Origin: Sporosarcina luteola
GTDB lineage: Bacteria > Bacillota > Bacilli > Bacillales_A > Planococcaceae
NCBI RefSeq assembly: GCF_023715535.1
Contig: NZ_JAMBOI010000004.1
Span: 124,001 to 188,000, forward strand
Direction: 5' to 3'
DNA length: 64,000 bases
In this document: positions 1 through 12,235 of the stretch, piece by piece
Layout: each line of letters begins with the position of its first letter
Numbering within the stretch: the stretch's first letter is position 1
Made by a program: the position numbers and the translations under genes
The notes under the pieces: model-generated
What the model saw: the letters and a program-made list of their open reading frames with translations, nothing else
Databases searched by the model: none
Told to the model about the DNA's origin: nothing

Positions 1-27
1 ATAGCTTATATAGGAGTGAACTGACAG

Positions 28-1851
28 ATGAATCATGATGAAAGATTGGCACGTCAAAAAAACATAAGAAACTTCTCGATTATTGCCCACATCGATCACG
101 GGAAATCGACGTTAGCCGATCGTCTATTGGAAAAGACGGAAACGGTAAGCTCGCGTGAAATGAAATCACAGACACTGGATTCTATGGATTTGGAGCGCGA
201 ACGTGGAATAACAATCAAATTGAACGCAGTGCAATTATCATACACCGCGAAAAATGGTGAAGTGTACACATTCCACCTCATTGATACTCCGGGGCACGTA
301 GACTTTACGTACGAAGTGTCAAGGAGCCTCGCGGCATGTGAAGGGGCGCTGCTTGTCGTCGACGCGGCACAAGGGATCGAAGCGCAAACGTTGGCAAACG
401 TTTATTTGGCACTGGACAATGATCTGGAAATCCTGCCTATTATTAATAAAATCGATTTGCCTGCTGCAGATCCGGATAAAGTGAAAAAGGAAATTGAAGA
501 TGTTATCGGGTTGGATGCATCCGAAGCAGTACATGCTTCGGCTAAAGCCGGCATCGGCATCGAAGAGATCCTTGAACAGATTGTCGAGAAAGTGCCTGCG
601 CCGACTGGAGATCCACAAGCGCCATTGAAAGCATTGATCTTCGACTCGCACTATGATCAATATAAAGGTGTCATCGTCAATATTCGAATTGTCGAAGGCA
701 CTGTCAAACCGGGCGATAAAATCCGTATGATGGCAACAGGTAAAGAATTTGAAGTTATAGAGACGGGCGTGTTCACACCGAATATTTCCATGCGTGATGA
801 ACTATCAGTTGGAGATGTCGGATTCCTTTCGGCGGCGATTAAAAATGTTGGTGATACACGGGTTGGAGACACGATTACAAATGCGAAGAACCCGGCTAGC
901 GAACCGCTGCCTGGTTACCGTAGATTGAATCCAATGGTATTCTGTGGACTATACCCAATTGATTCATCCAAATATGTTGACTTGCGTGAAGCGCTCGAGA
1001 AACTCGAGCTGAACGACTCAGCTTTGGAATATGAAGCGGAGACGTCACAGGCACTTGGCTTCGGGTATCGATGCGGATTCCTCGGACTGCTCCATATGGA
1101 GATCATCCAGGAACGTATTGAACGTGAATTCAAAATCGACTTGATCACAACTGCACCGAGTGTTATTTATAATGTTGTTACGACTGACGGAAAAGAATTG
1201 AAAGTCGACAACCCTTCCATGATGCCGGATGCACAAAAAATCGACCATGTCGAAGAGCCTTATGTGAAAGCATCAATCATGGTGCCGAACGAATACGTCG
1301 GTTCCGTCATGGAGTTATGCCAGCAAAAACGCGGCAATTTCATTACGATGGATTACTTGGATGCATCTCGTGTCAATATTATATACGAATTGCCTCTTGC
1401 AGAAATCGTCTATGACTTTTTCGACCAACTGAAATCAGGGACGAAAGGATATGCGTCCTTCGATTACGAATTGATCGGCTATAAAACATCGAAACTTGTC
1501 AAAATGGACATCCTGTTGAACGGTGAGCAGGTCGATGCCCTTAGCTTCATCGTCCACCGTGACTTCAGCTATGAGCGAGGGAAGGCGATTGTTGAGAAGC
1601 TGAGAAAACTTATCCCTCGTCAACAGTTTGAAGTGCCTGTACAGGCCGCAATCGGTCAAAAGATCGTTGCACGTTCGACAATCAAGTCGATCGGTAAAAA
1701 CGTTCTTGCTAAATGTTACGGCGGAGACATCTCCCGTAAAAGGAAGTTACTTGAGAAGCAAAAAGAAGGGAAGAAGCGGATGAAGCAAGTCGGATCCGTC
1801 GAAGTCCCGCAAGAAGCATTCATGGCCGTTTTGAAAATGGATGAGGACTAA
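28..1851 (+). CDS. lepA: Elongation factor 4 (LepA)
   Basis: Ribosome-associated translational GTPase of 607 residues, the usual length for EF-4, acting in the cytosol on 70S ribosomes and on initiation or back-translocation. The G1 motif [10 protein letters not shown]3 DTPGHVD and G4 NKID are present in the N-terminal GTPase domain, followed by EF-G-like domains and the LepA-specific lysine-rich C-terminal end ([18 protein letters not shown]). The start ATG follows an AGGAGTGA ribosome binding site. It is directly upstream of hemW as in Bacillus, but a hairpin terminator separates them. Family assignment is secure. Confidence 0.98.
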   Translation: MNHDERLARQKNIRNFSIIAHIDHGKSTLADRLLEKTETVSSREMKSQTLDSMDLERERGITIKLNAVQLSYTAKNGEVYTFHLIDTPGHVDFTYEVSRSLAACEGALLVVDAAQGIEAQTLANVYLALDNDLEILPIINKIDLPAADPDKVKKEIEDVIGLDASEAVHASAKAGIGIEEILEQIVEKVPAPTGDPQAPLKALIFDSHYDQYKGVIVNIRIVEGTVKPGDKIRMMATGKEFEVIETGVFTPNISMRDELSVGDVGFLSAAIKNVGDTRVGDTITNAKNPASEPLPGYRRLNPMVFCGLYPIDSSKYVDLREALEKLELNDSALEYEAETSQALGFGYRCGFLGLLHMEIIQERIEREFKIDLITTAPSVIYNVVTTDGKELKVDNPSMMPDAQKIDHVEEPYVKASIMVPNEYVGSVMELCQQKRGNFITMDYLDASRVNIIYELPLAEIVYDFFDQLKSGTKGYASFDYELIGYKTSKLVKMDILLNGEQVDALSFIVHRDFSYERGKAIVEKLRKLIPRQQFEVPVQAAIGQKIVARSTIKSIGKNVLAKCYGGDISRKRKLLEKQKEGKKRMKQVGSVEVPQEAFMAVLKMDED

Positions 1852-1909
1852 AGCGAATGGCGTCTGCAAGTCACTGGCGCCCGGAGCTTGATGAAGAGTG
1901 ATATCATGC

Positions 1910-1938
1910 AAAAGGAGTCCGCTCTGGGCTCCTTTTTG
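1910..1938 (+). terminator. Rho-independent terminator after lepA
   Basis: The arms AAAAGGAGTCC and GGGCTCCTTTT pair around a four-base loop with one G-T pair, and a T-run follows. It would end lepA transcription before hemW. Confidence 0.8.
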
Positions 1939-1976
1939 CTCGACTGATATTGCTGACTAGAAAGGGGACACAACAA

Positions 1977-3110
1977 ATGCGAGGCATGTATATTCATATT
2001 CCTTTCTGCCACCAGATTTGCCATTACTGCGATTTCAATAAAGTGTTCTTTAAAAATCAACCAGTTGATGAGTATATCGAATCGATCGGAAACGAACTGA
2101 CCATTATGGCGAATGAAGGACATTCATTCGAAGGGCTTGAAACGGTATTCCTTGGCGGAGGTACACCGACTTCATTATCGGAAGGACAATTGGACCGATT
2201 ACTTGAGATCATCCATCAGCATGTTGATGTCAGTGCGTTGCGTGAATTTTCGACGGAAGCAAATCCAGATGAATTGACCCGAGGGAAGCTCTCTGTCCTG
2301 AAAAGCGGCGGAGTAGGTCGGCTGAGCATAGGCGTCCAGTCATTCGACGAGCAACTTTTGAAAAGGATCGGGAGGACGCATAGCGCGGACACTCCGGCAA
2401 GAGTTATCCAGGATGCACGTGAAATTGGTTTTGAAAACATAAGCATCGATCTTATCTATGGGTTGCCGGAGCAAACCGTTCAACAATGGGAAGAAACTCT
2501 CGATAAAGCGTTAGCATTGGACTTGCCTCATTATTCAGGTTATTCGCTCATCGTCGAGCCTAAAACTGTTTTTTATAATTTAATGAATAAAGGCAAGCTG
2601 CCGTTGCCAGGCGAGGATATCGAGGCAGAGATGTTTTCCATGCTCATGGACCGGATGACTAAAGCGGGTAGACGGCAATATGAAATAAGTAATTTTGCGT
2701 TGCCTGGGAATGAATCGATCCATAATCTCATTTATTGGGATAATGACGAGTACGCTGGCATCGGCGCAGGTGCACATGGATATTTGAAGGGACGAAGGTA
2801 TGCAAATTTCGGTCCTCTCAGAAAGTATATGGAATCCATGGATACAGGAGCTCGACCCGTAATGGAATCAAATGAAGTGACAATTACCGAAGCGATGGAA
2901 GAGGAAATGTTTTTAGGCTTGCGCAAATCGGAAGGGGTATCCCTGCAGTCCTTCAAATCGAAATTCGGAAAATCATTGACCGAAGAGTATGGCATTGTCC
3001 TTGCGGAATTGTCCGGAAAAGGACTGGTTTCCGAATCAGAGGGTAGTATTAAATTGACACGGAAAGGCATTTTCAGAGGGAACGAAGTCTTCCAGCAATT
3101 TCTCAAATGA
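1977..3110 (+). CDS. hemW: Radical SAM heme chaperone HemW
   Basis: Member of the HemN/HemW radical SAM family, long mis-annotated as oxygen-independent coproporphyrinogen oxidase; HemW proteins bind heme and deliver it to respiratory enzymes. The N-terminus carries the cluster motif CHQICHYC (C-x3-C-x2-C) immediately after the start, then GGGTPT. The protein is 377 residues, typical of HemW. An in-frame codon at 1950 would add nine residues, but ATG 1977 has an AAAGGGG site at proper spacing and puts the conserved MRGMYIHIPFC at the start. It lies just upstream of hrcA as in other Bacillales. Confidence 0.95.
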   Translation: MRGMYIHIPFCHQICHYCDFNKVFFKNQPVDEYIESIGNELTIMANEGHSFEGLETVFLGGGTPTSLSEGQLDRLLEIIHQHVDVSALREFSTEANPDELTRGKLSVLKSGGVGRLSIGVQSFDEQLLKRIGRTHSADTPARVIQDAREIGFENISIDLIYGLPEQTVQQWEETLDKALALDLPHYSGYSLIVEPKTVFYNLMNKGKLPLPGEDIEAEMFSMLMDRMTKAGRRQYEISNFALPGNESIHNLIYWDNDEYAGIGAGAHGYLKGRRYANFGPLRKYMESMDTGARPVMESNEVTITEAMEEEMFLGLRKSEGVSLQSFKSKFGKSLTEEYGIVLAELSGKGLVSESEGSIKLTRKGIFRGNEVFQQFLK

Positions 3111-3125
3111 ACGAGGGGTAATTCA

Positions 3126-3154
3126 TTGACACTGGCAAAAGGTTTTGTTAAATT
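3126..3154 (+). promoter_or_regulatory. Sigma-A promoter of the hrcA-grpE-dnaK operon
   Basis: TTGACA at 3126-3131 and TAAATT at 3149-3154 are separated by 17 bp. The CIRCE operator begins 10 bp downstream of the -10, so transcription would start at or in the operator. Confidence 0.85.
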
Positions 3155-3164
3155 ATGAGTAGTA

Positions 3165-3191
3165 TTAGCACTCGCCGTTAAAGAGTGCTAA
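3165..3191 (+). promoter_or_regulatory. CIRCE operator (HrcA binding site)
   Basis: A perfect match to the CIRCE consensus: TTAGCACTC, nine bases, GAGTGCTAA. HrcA binds this inverted repeat and represses class I heat-shock genes. It sits between the promoter and hrcA, so the regulator represses its own operon. Confidence 0.97.
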
Positions 3192-3205
3192 CAGGAGTGA
3201 TGAGT

Positions 3206-4255
3206 ATGTTGACAAACAGACAATTGCTAATTCTGCAACTGACGGTTAACGATTTCATCGAATCCGCCCAACCTGTCGGATCAAGGCAGTTATCTAAAAA
3301 ACCGGAAGCTCCATACAGTCCCGCGACCATTCGGAATGACATGGCCGATCTGGAGGAATTGGGTTATCTCGAAAAAACCCATACTTCGTCAGGCAGAGTA
3401 CCTTCCGAAAAAGGGTACCGTTTTTATGTCGATCATTTATTGACACCCGAAAAGCTGACATTGTCGGACAGTATGCAATTACGTTCCGTTTTTCAAGATC
3501 GGGTAATGGAGACGGAGGAACTGATACGGAATTCCGCGAAAATCATATCCGAATTGACAAATTATACATCGATACTTTTAGGTCCGGACATGTCAATGCA
3601 TTCAGTGAAGCGGTTTTCAATCGTGCCGCTGGATGACACGAAAGCGGTCGCAATCATTGTGACCGATAATGGACATGTGGAGAACAGGGTCTTCGATGTA
3701 CCGCAAGGCATGCTTGCTTCGGATATTGAAAAGATGGTCAATATTTTAAATGAAAGGCTTGTCGGAACGCCATTGAGCTTCCTGCAAAACAAGCTTGCCC
3801 ACGAGACGAAGACGGTCTTCGAACAGCATGTCCATCATGCTGGGGAACTGTTAGCCTCATTTCAAAGGGCCATGACGATCAAGCCTGAAGAACGTCTGTA
3901 CTTCGGCGGAAAAATGAATATGATGAAACAGCCGGAATTCAACGACCTGCAAAAAATGAAGATGTTTTTCGAGTTGATGGAAAACGGAGCACCCGCGTTT
4001 GACTTTTTCCAAGATGACTCAAAAGGCATCCATGTCCGGATCGGTTCAGAAAACAAACATAACGCGATGGAAGATTGCAGTGTGATTACTGCAAATTACT
4101 CTGCCGGCGGAAATATGACCGGTTCCATAGCGATTATCGGACCGAAACGAATGGATTATGGCAGGGTCATTACGATGCTTGACATCCTAAGTGAGAATTT
4201 ATCGCAAGCATTACTGAAAACGGCCATCGGATTGGATAGGAGGAACGAAGAGTGA
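3206..4255 (+). CDS. hrcA: Heat-inducible transcription repressor HrcA
   Basis: Repressor of class I heat-shock genes that binds CIRCE; its activity depends on GroEL in Bacillus. The N-terminal winged helix (QPVGSRQLS, YSPATIRNDM, THTSSGRVPSEKGYRFYV) is highly conserved, and the 349-residue length is normal. Earlier in-frame starts exist, one inside the CIRCE element itself, but ATG 3206 has the AGGAG of 'acaggagtg' at good spacing and gives the conserved N-terminus MLTNRQ. First gene of the hrcA-grpE-dnaK operon; its stop overlaps the grpE start. Confidence 0.97.
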   Translation: MLTNRQLLILQLTVNDFIESAQPVGSRQLSKKPEAPYSPATIRNDMADLEELGYLEKTHTSSGRVPSEKGYRFYVDHLLTPEKLTLSDSMQLRSVFQDRVMETEELIRNSAKIISELTNYTSILLGPDMSMHSVKRFSIVPLDDTKAVAIIVTDNGHVENRVFDVPQGMLASDIEKMVNILNERLVGTPLSFLQNKLAHETKTVFEQHVHHAGELLASFQRAMTIKPEERLYFGGKMNMMKQPEFNDLQKMKMFFELMENGAPAFDFFQDDSKGIHVRIGSENKHNAMEDCSVITANYSAGGNMTGSIAIIGPKRMDYGRVITMLDILSENLSQALLKTAIGLDRRNEE

Positions 4256-4860
4256 CGGATAAAAAGGTAGCAGTGGATAAAGAAGTTGTCCAGGAAACTG
4301 CAAACGAAGAATTAGACAATTTAGCGAGCCAGCAAGCGGAAACGGAGCAAAAGGGAACTGTTGAAGAGGATATAGCTTCTGAAGAAACTCCTGTAGAGCT
4401 AGACGAAAAGGATGAGAGAATCAACGAGCTGGAGTCCAAATTACAGGATGAGGAAAACAAGCTCCTCCGCGTCCTGGCAGACTTTGAAAATGCAAAAAGA
4501 AGAAATGCGATTGATCAGGAAGCGCTTGTCAAATACAAAGCACAAAGCTTGTTGACGACAATTTTACCTGTATTGGACAATTTCGAACGCGCACTTGCAG
4601 TCGAAGTCAAAAATGAGGAAGCGCAATCTATCATGACTGGGATGGATATGATTTACCGCAACCTGTTTGAAGCGTTAAAAGGGGAAGGGTTGGTCGAAAT
4701 TGAGGCGTTGGACAAGGAGTTCGACCCGAATTTCCATCAGGCCGTCATGACAGGGAATGATCCCGAAAAGTCATCAGGCGTCGTGCTTGAGGAGCTACAA
4801 AAAGGGTATATGTTGAAAGATCGTGTACTTCGACCTACTATGGTCAAAGTAAACGAATGA
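4252..4860 (+). CDS. grpE: Nucleotide exchange factor GrpE
   Basis: Cochaperone that releases ADP from DnaK. The protein has 202 residues: an acidic low-complexity N-terminus, a long coiled coil around residues 60-110 (ELESKLQDEENKLLRVLADFENAKRR), then the C-terminal beta domain with the signature FDPNFHQAV. Start is GTG overlapping the hrcA TGA by four bases, preceded by AGGAGGA, so it is translationally coupled to hrcA. Identity is secure from sequence and context. Confidence 0.96.
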   Translation: MTDKKVAVDKEVVQETANEELDNLASQQAETEQKGTVEEDIASEETPVELDEKDERINELESKLQDEENKLLRVLADFENAKRRNAIDQEALVKYKAQSLLTTILPVLDNFERALAVEVKNEEAQSIMTGMDMIYRNLFEALKGEGLVEIEALDKEFDPNFHQAVMTGNDPEKSSGVVLEELQKGYMLKDRVLRPTMVKVNE

Positions 4861-4868
4861 GTAGATAG

Positions 4869-6743
<1,875 letters not shown>

Positions 6744-6762
6744 TTGAACGATCGATTGACGG

Positions 6763-6798
6763 AAAAGTCAAAGTCCGATATTCCGGCTTTGACTTTTT
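6763..6798 (+). terminator. Terminator between dnaK and dnaJ
   Basis: Arms AAAAGTCAAAG and CTTTGACTTTT flank a loop, followed by a T-rich tail. It would attenuate dnaJ expression relative to dnaK, a common arrangement for Hsp70 operons. Confidence 0.85.
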
Positions 6799-6838
6799 CT
6801 TTTGTTAAGTGATCGATAATATATGGCCAACTGCACTT

Positions 6839-6868
6839 TTGTCACTTTTTTTCTGTGCGTGTTACAAT
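6839..6868 (+). promoter_or_regulatory. Candidate sigma-A promoter for dnaJ
   Basis: TTGTCA and TACAAT are separated by 18 bp, 33 bp before the dnaJ start and downstream of the dnaK terminator. No CIRCE is visible here. Confidence 0.6.
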
Positions 6869-6900
6869 GAGATGTCAATGATTCATGGGAGAGTGGAATA

Positions 6901-8022
6901 ATGAGCAAGCGTGATTATTATGAAGTACTCGGTGTGCCAAAAACGGCAAGCAAAGAGGAAATCAGAAAAGCCTACCGGAAATTATCAAAACAATATCATC
7001 CCGATTTAAACAAGGAAGCGGGAGCGGAAGAAAAATTTAAAGAAGTGACGGAAGCGTTCGAAACGTTGAGCGATGAGAAGAAGCGTGCGAATTACGACCA
7101 ATTCGGCCATGCCGATCCGAACCAAGGATTTGGCGGATTTGGCGGAGGGTCTGCTGACGGTTTCGGTTTCGAGGATATTTTCAGCACATTCTTTGGCGGC
7201 GGTGCGAGGAGACGCGACCCGAATGCCCCGAGGAAAGGCGATGATCTTCAGTACTCCATGACAATCGATTTCATGGAAGCTGTTTTTGGAAAAGAGACAG
7301 AAATCGAATTGCCAAGGGAAGAGACATGTGATACGTGCAGCGGAAGCGGTGCCAAAAAAGGCACGCCAGTAAATACATGTTCGCATTGCGGCGGCTCGGG
7401 ACAAATTTCAATCACTCAAAATACACCGCTTGGACAAATGGTGAATCGCCGGACATGTCCGCATTGTCAAGGAACCGGAAAGATCATCCCTGAGAAATGC
7501 GAAACTTGCCATGGCGCGGGCCGTGTGACAAAAAGGAAGAAAATAAAAGTCACAATTCCTGCAGGAGTGGATGATGGTCAACAATTACGTGTATCAGGCC
7601 AGGGGGAAGCAGGCATCAATGGCGGTCCTTCAGGAGACTTGTACATCGTCTTCAGAGTAAGAGATCATGACCGCTTTGTCCGTGAAGGCGACGATATTTA
7701 TTTGGAAGTGCCTATCACTTTCCCGCAGTTAGCGCTAGGTGACGAAATTGAAGTGCCCACTGTTACAGGGAATGTGAAATTGAAAATTCCTGCGGGGACA
7801 CAATCGGGAACGAATTTCCGATTGCGCGGAAAAGGCGTCAAAAATGTCCACGGACATGGAGTGGGTGATCAACACGTCATCATCAAGGCAATTACTCCTA
7901 AAAAAATGACAGAAAAACAGAAAGAGCTTCTCCGTGAATTCGCCTCAATCGAAGGGAATTCGCCGGATGAGTATTCAAGCTCACTTTTTGATAAAATCAA
8001 AAGAACAATAAAAGGCGACTGA
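6901..8022 (+). CDS. dnaJ: Chaperone protein DnaJ (Hsp40)
   Basis: Cochaperone that delivers clients to DnaK and stimulates its ATPase. It is a full type I DnaJ of 373 residues: J domain with the HPD motif (QYHPDLN, about residue 33), Gly/Phe-rich linker around residues 75-105, four CxxCxGxG-type zinc repeats between residues about 145 and 205 ([32 protein letters not shown]), then C-terminal substrate domains. It is followed within 20 bp by prmA. Confidence 0.98.
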   Translation: MSKRDYYEVLGVPKTASKEEIRKAYRKLSKQYHPDLNKEAGAEEKFKEVTEAFETLSDEKKRANYDQFGHADPNQGFGGFGGGSADGFGFEDIFSTFFGGGARRRDPNAPRKGDDLQYSMTIDFMEAVFGKETEIELPREETCDTCSGSGAKKGTPVNTCSHCGGSGQISITQNTPLGQMVNRRTCPHCQGTGKIIPEKCETCHGAGRVTKRKKIKVTIPAGVDDGQQLRVSGQGEAGINGGPSGDLYIVFRVRDHDRFVREGDDIYLEVPITFPQLALGDEIEVPTVTGNVKLKIPAGTQSGTNFRLRGKGVKNVHGHGVGDQHVIIKAITPKKMTEKQKELLREFASIEGNSPDEYSSSLFDKIKRTIKGD

Positions 8023-8037
8023 AAGGGATGAACGTAG

Positions 8038-8982
8038 TTGAAGTGGTCTGAAATCTCCATCCATACGTCACATGAGGCGACCGAGGCCGTAGCCAATATT
8101 TTGCATGAAGCGGGGGCAAGCGGAGTCATCATCGAAGATTCCGAAGAGCCCGACCGGATTCATGAAGATCGTTTCGGTGAAATCTATGAGCTTAAGAAAG
8201 AAGACTTCCCTGCGGAGGGAGTCATCGTAAAAGCCTATTTGCCAGTTAACAGCTTTTTGATTGAAACAGTAAAGGAAATCAGTGAATCCGTCAATGGCCT
8301 TACGGAGTACGGCTTGGATGTGGGACTCAATCAAGTGCAGACGAACGAAGTGGATGAAGAGGATTGGGCGACGGCTTGGAAGAAATATTACCATCCCGTA
8401 AAGATCTCAGGAAGATTCACGATCGTTCCTACGTGGGAATCATATGAGCCTGTGGATTCCGATGAATTGATCATCGAACTAGATCCGGGCATGGCTTTTG
8501 GAACAGGGACCCACCCTACAACAGTCATGTGTCTGCAAGCATTGGAGAAATATGTGAAGAAGGGCGACACAGTCGTTGACGTCGGGACAGGATCGGGAGT
8601 ATTGTCGATCGGGGCGGCACTTATAGGAGCGTCGCATGTGCATGCGCTCGACTTGGATGAAGTCGCAGTGCGGGCGGCAAAAGAGAATATCAGTTTGAAT
8701 AAGGTGGACGATGTCGTTGAAGTGACACATGGAAACTTGCTAGATTCCGTTAACGAGCCTGCATCCATCATTGTTGCGAACATCCTGGCGGAAGTCATCA
8801 TGACGTTTTCCGGCGATGCTTACACCATCCTGCCTGAAGATGGGTTATTCATCGTATCGGGAATTATCGCTCAAAAACGTGATCTTGTGAAGGATGATCT
8901 CCAAAGCAAGGGCTTCGAAATCATTGAATCCGTTTTAATGGAAGAATGGGTGGCAATTATTGCTCGAAAGAGGAGCGTGTAA
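8038..8982 (+). CDS. prmA: Ribosomal protein L11 methyltransferase PrmA
   Basis: SAM-dependent enzyme that trimethylates ribosomal protein L11. The 314-residue protein has the N-terminal substrate-recognition domain and a C-terminal Rossmann methyltransferase with LDPGMAFGTGTHPTT, VVDVGTGSGVLSIGA and the catalytic-region motif VANILAEVI. The start is TTG after AAAGGGATGAACG. It sits between dnaJ and rsmE, the usual Bacillales arrangement, and probably shares their transcript. Confidence 0.97.
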   Translation: MKWSEISIHTSHEATEAVANILHEAGASGVIIEDSEEPDRIHEDRFGEIYELKKEDFPAEGVIVKAYLPVNSFLIETVKEISESVNGLTEYGLDVGLNQVQTNEVDEEDWATAWKKYYHPVKISGRFTIVPTWESYEPVDSDELIIELDPGMAFGTGTHPTTVMCLQALEKYVKKGDTVVDVGTGSGVLSIGAALIGASHVHALDLDEVAVRAAKENISLNKVDDVVEVTHGNLLDSVNEPASIIVANILAEVIMTFSGDAYTILPEDGLFIVSGIIAQKRDLVKDDLQSKGFEIIESVLMEEWVAIIARKRSV

Positions 8983-8985
8983 CGA

Positions 8986-9726
8986 TTGCAGCGTTATTTC
9001 CTTGAAACCCCATTTGATGAAGACGGAAATGCCTTCATTTCAGGTGATGACGGCAAGCATATCACAAAGGTGATGAGGATGGAGGCTAGTGACCTCGTCA
9101 TCGCTGTAGATGATGGTGAAGCGTACATCTCTGAAATTGCAGCCATCGTCACTGAAGGTGTAATTGTAAAAAAGAAGGATGGCCCGCTTCCTTCGAATGA
9201 AATGCCAGTCAGAGTGACAATTGCGTGCGGCTTGCCTAAAGGTGATAAGCTCGACCTTATCGTCCAAAAAGGCACGGAGCTAGGTATGTCATCAATCGTT
9301 CCATTCGAAGCGAGACGTTCCATTGTCAAATGGGATGCGAAAAAAGGCGACAAAAAAGTAGACAGGCTTAAAAAGATTGCGAAAGAGGCGGCGGAGCAAT
9401 GCCACCGGTCAGTAATCCCGGATGTATCAGCCCCGATGTCTTTCAAGCAATTGCTACAAGAGTCACGAAACTATGATATCCGCTTTTTTGCAGATGAAGA
9501 GGATGCAAAAGGCACAGACCCGAACAGGTTTGCAGACAGGCTGAAAAACGTGTATCATAAACAAACGGTACTGGTCGTTTTCGGTCCTGAAGGCGGATTA
9601 TCTAGAGAGGAAGCGGAAGAGATGCGCGCTGCGGATTTTCTTTCAGTTTCCTTAGGGCCGCGTATTTTAAGGACGGAAACCGCACCGCTCTATTTTTTGT
9701 CCGCTATGTCATACGAATTTGAATGA
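8986..9726 (+). CDS. rsmE: 16S rRNA (uracil1498-N3)-methyltransferase RsmE
   Basis: SPOUT-class methyltransferase that modifies U1498 of 16S rRNA. It has 246 residues: a PUA-like N-terminal domain and a C-terminal SPOUT knot with VFGPEGGLSREEAE and LGPRILRTETAPLY, both family signatures. Start is TTG four bases after the prmA stop, with AAAGAGGAG upstream inside prmA. The gene end overlaps an in-frame extension of mtaB. Confidence 0.96.
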   Translation: MQRYFLETPFDEDGNAFISGDDGKHITKVMRMEASDLVIAVDDGEAYISEIAAIVTEGVIVKKKDGPLPSNEMPVRVTIACGLPKGDKLDLIVQKGTELGMSSIVPFEARRSIVKWDAKKGDKKVDRLKKIAKEAAEQCHRSVIPDVSAPMSFKQLLQESRNYDIRFFADEEDAKGTDPNRFADRLKNVYHKQTVLVVFGPEGGLSREEAEEMRAADFLSVSLGPRILRTETAPLYFLSAMSYEFE

Positions 9727-9742
9727 AAGAGGTGAGCAGCTA

Positions 9743-11083
9743 GTGTCTTCTGTCGCTTTTCATACATTAGGCTGCAAAGTGAATCATTATGAAACGGAAG
9801 CAATCTGGCAACTTTTCAAGGACGCCGGATATGACCGCTCCGATTTTGAGAAAAATGCAGACGTCTACGTTATCAATACATGTACGGTCACGAATACCGG
9901 CGATAAGAAAAGTCGCCAAGTCATCCGGAGAGCTATCAGACGTAATCCGGATGCGGTCATCTGTGTCACGGGGTGTTATGCACAGACATCACCGGCTGAA
10001 ATCATGGCTATTCCAGGAGTCGATATTGTCGTCGGTACACAGGACCGTACGAAATTGCTCGGACTGATAGATGAATTCAAGGTGGAACGTCAGCCGATCA
10101 ATGCTGTACGCAACATTATGAAGAACCGGGTCTATGAAGAACTTGATGTACCTGCTTTTACGGACCGCACAAGAGCTTCATTGAAAATACAGGAAGGCTG
10201 CAATAACTTCTGTACATTCTGTATCATTCCGTGGGCACGTGGTCTAATGCGCTCACGTGACCCTGAAGAAGTCATCCGCCAAGCACAACAATTGGTCGAT
10301 GCAGGCTATCTTGAAATCGTCCTGACGGGGATCCACACAGGCGGATACGGCGAGGATTTGAAAGATTATAATCTTGCCCGTCTGCTGCGCGATCTCGAAA
10401 CGCAGGTAAAGGGATTGAAGAGACTCCGGATCAGTTCCATTGAGGCAAGCCAGTTAACTGATGAAGTCATAGGAGTCCTTCGGGAGTCAACGAAGATCGT
10501 AAGGCATTTGCACATTCCGATCCAATCAGGTTCCAATACAGTATTGAAACGTATGAGAAGGAAATATACGATGGAGTTCTTCGCGGAACGTCTTGATCGT
10601 CTACGGGAAGCATTGCCGCATCTTGCTATTACATCCGATGTCATCGTTGGATTCCCTGGCGAGACGGAGGACGAATTCATGGAAACGTATAACTTCATCA
10701 GAGATCACCGTTTTTCTGAATTGCATGTTTTCCCATATTCCAAACGTACGGGGACACCTGCAGCCAGAATGGAAGATCAAATTGATGAAGAAGTGAAAAA
10801 CGAACGGGTCCACCGCCTAATTGAGTTGAATGATCAATTGGCGAAGCAATATGCAACAGAATTTGAAGACGAAGTGCTTGAAGTGATACCAGAAGAGAAA
10901 TACAAGCACGATCCTGATAGTGGTCTGTATGAGGGATATACGGACAATTATTTAAAAATCGTTTTCCCGGCTGATGAGTCGATGGTCGGAAAAATCGTCA
11001 AAGTGAAAATTACAAAGGCGGGCTATCCTTATAATGAAGGTCAATTCGTCCGAGTAGTAGAAGCAGAAGAAGCCCTAGCGTAA
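9743..11083 (+). CDS. mtaB: tRNA t6A37 methylthiotransferase MtaB
   Basis: Radical SAM enzyme (YqeV family) that converts t6A37 to ms2t6A37 in tRNAs reading ANN codons. The protein has 446 residues: UPF0004 domain with conserved cysteines ([33 protein letters not shown]), the radical SAM cluster motif CNNFCTFC, and a C-terminal TRAM domain. An ATG at 9719 lies inside rsmE; GTG 9743 after AAAGAGGTGAGCAG gives the family N-terminus [11 protein letters not shown] and is preferred. Confidence 0.95.
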   Translation: MSSVAFHTLGCKVNHYETEAIWQLFKDAGYDRSDFEKNADVYVINTCTVTNTGDKKSRQVIRRAIRRNPDAVICVTGCYAQTSPAEIMAIPGVDIVVGTQDRTKLLGLIDEFKVERQPINAVRNIMKNRVYEELDVPAFTDRTRASLKIQEGCNNFCTFCIIPWARGLMRSRDPEEVIRQAQQLVDAGYLEIVLTGIHTGGYGEDLKDYNLARLLRDLETQVKGLKRLRISSIEASQLTDEVIGVLRESTKIVRHLHIPIQSGSNTVLKRMRRKYTMEFFAERLDRLREALPHLAITSDVIVGFPGETEDEFMETYNFIRDHRFSELHVFPYSKRTGTPAARMEDQIDEEVKNERVHRLIELNDQLAKQYATEFEDEVLEVIPEEKYKHDPDSGLYEGYTDNYLKIVFPADESMVGKIVKVKITKAGYPYNEGQFVRVVEAEEALA

Positions 11084-11087
11084 AGCA

Positions 11088-11131
11088 ATCAAAAAACGGT
11101 TTATCCGATGTTGGATGAACTGTTTTTTGAT
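11088..11131 (+). terminator. Terminator after mtaB
   Basis: A long inverted repeat, ATCAAAAAACGGTTT pairing with GAACTGTTTTTTGAT with a nested ATCC/GGAT stem, lies directly after the mtaB stop. It should end the heat-shock/RNA-modification transcript. Confidence 0.75.
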
Positions 11132-11192
11132 GCGGAGAAAATCTTTATTTGCTATGATGAATGAGGTACGTACAACTGGAGGAGGAATTATT

Positions 11193-11864
11193 TTGAATCA
11201 ACAATATGCAGCATACATCGACCATACACTACTAAAAGCGGATGCGACAAAAGAGGAGATCATCCGACTTTGTGAAGAAGCGAAAACCTATTCTTTCGCA
11301 TCGGTATGCGTCAATCCGACATGGGTAAAAACGGCCGCAGAGGTGTTGAACGGGTCGTCTGTAAAAGTATGCACAGTCATCGGCTTCCCTTTAGGTGCAT
11401 CCACTAGCGCAGTCAAAGCGTTTGAAACGAAAGACGCGATTGAAAACGGAGCTGGTGAAATCGATATGGTCATCAATATCGGAGCGTTGCGAAGCGGCGA
11501 TGATGAACTTGTGAAAAATGACATTGCTGCTGTTGTCGATTCGGCGAAAGGCAAAGCGATTGTCAAAGTGATCATTGAAACTTCATTACTGACTGATCAG
11601 GAGAAAAGAAAAGCTTGCGAACTGTCCCGGGCTGCAGATGCTGATTTCGTCAAAACATCAACCGGTTTCTCAACTGGCGGTGCTACAGAAGATGATGTGA
11701 AATTGATGCGTGGCGTTGTCGGACCTGAAATGGGCGTTAAGGCGTCAGGAGGAGTTCGCAGCTTCGAGGATATGAAAAAGATGATTGATTCGGGCGCAAC
11801 AAGAATCGGTGCAAGTTCAGGCGTGCAAATCATGCAAGGATTGCAAGGCAATTCTGCATATTAA
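11193..11864 (+). CDS. deoC: Deoxyribose-phosphate aldolase
   Basis: Class I aldolase that splits 2-deoxyribose 5-phosphate into glyceraldehyde 3-phosphate and acetaldehyde in deoxynucleoside catabolism. TIM barrel of 223 residues, identical in length to typical Bacillus DeoC. The Schiff-base lysine lies in [13 protein letters not shown], the proton-relay lysine in GVKASGGVR, and the N-terminus is [15 protein letters not shown] 11193 follows GGAGGAGG and matches the family start; an ATG at 11115 would add 26 residues with no homology. It stands alone here rather than in a deo operon, in the place where Bacillus has other genes. Confidence 0.95.
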   Translation: MNQQYAAYIDHTLLKADATKEEIIRLCEEAKTYSFASVCVNPTWVKTAAEVLNGSSVKVCTVIGFPLGASTSAVKAFETKDAIENGAGEIDMVINIGALRSGDDELVKNDIAAVVDSAKGKAIVKVIIETSLLTDQEKRKACELSRAADADFVKTSTGFSTGGATEDDVKLMRGVVGPEMGVKASGGVRSFEDMKKMIDSGATRIGASSGVQIMQGLQGNSAY

Positions 11865-11928
11865 TAGGGTTCTTGCCGGGGGGTGAATAAAATTTCCTAT
11901 TTCGCATAGATATTTTGAAAGTTTTTTA

Positions 11929-11957
11929 TTGACCGCTCGAGGATAATAAGATATAAT
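11929..11957 (+). promoter_or_regulatory. Sigma-A promoter of rpsU
   Basis: TTGACC and TATAAT with a 17-bp spacer, about 60 bp before rpsU. A short inverted repeat (ACAAGG, seven bases, CCTTGT at 11966-11984) lies in the leader. Confidence 0.85.
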
Positions 11958-12017
11958 TTCTTAGTACAAGGAGTAACGCCTTGTTTCGAAGTGTGCTCGG
12001 AGGGAGGGACAAGAGAT

Positions 12018-12191
12018 ATGACGAAAACTGTCGTTCGCAAAAATGAATCGCTTGAAGATGCTCTTCGCCGCTTCAAACGTACTGTATCAAAAAGTGGTAC
12101 AATACAAGAGGTAAGAAAGCGTGAGTTCTATGAGAAGCCAAGTGTTAAACGTAAAAAGAAGTCTGAGGCTGCTCGTAAGCGTAAATTCTAA
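12018..12191 (+). CDS. rpsU: 30S ribosomal protein S21
   Basis: Small basic 30S protein of 57 residues beginning [19 protein letters not shown] and ending in a Lys/Arg-rich tail ([14 protein letters not shown]), both diagnostic of bS21. The in-frame start at 11991 is rejected because AGGGAGGGA lies at ideal spacing before ATG 12018. In Bacillus yqeY usually follows; here a terminator follows instead and no yqeY is present. Confidence 0.97.
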   Translation: MTKTVVRKNESLEDALRRFKRTVSKSGTIQEVRKREFYEKPSVKRKKKSEAARKRKF

Positions 12192-12235
12192 TATCTGTCC
12201 ATATTATCTAACAACAATAAGTATGTTTATGAATG

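Noticed and set aside
9719..9742. ATG 9719 as the start of mtaB
   Set aside because: It lies inside rsmE with no RBS; GTG 9743 has AAAGAGGTG and the family N-terminus.
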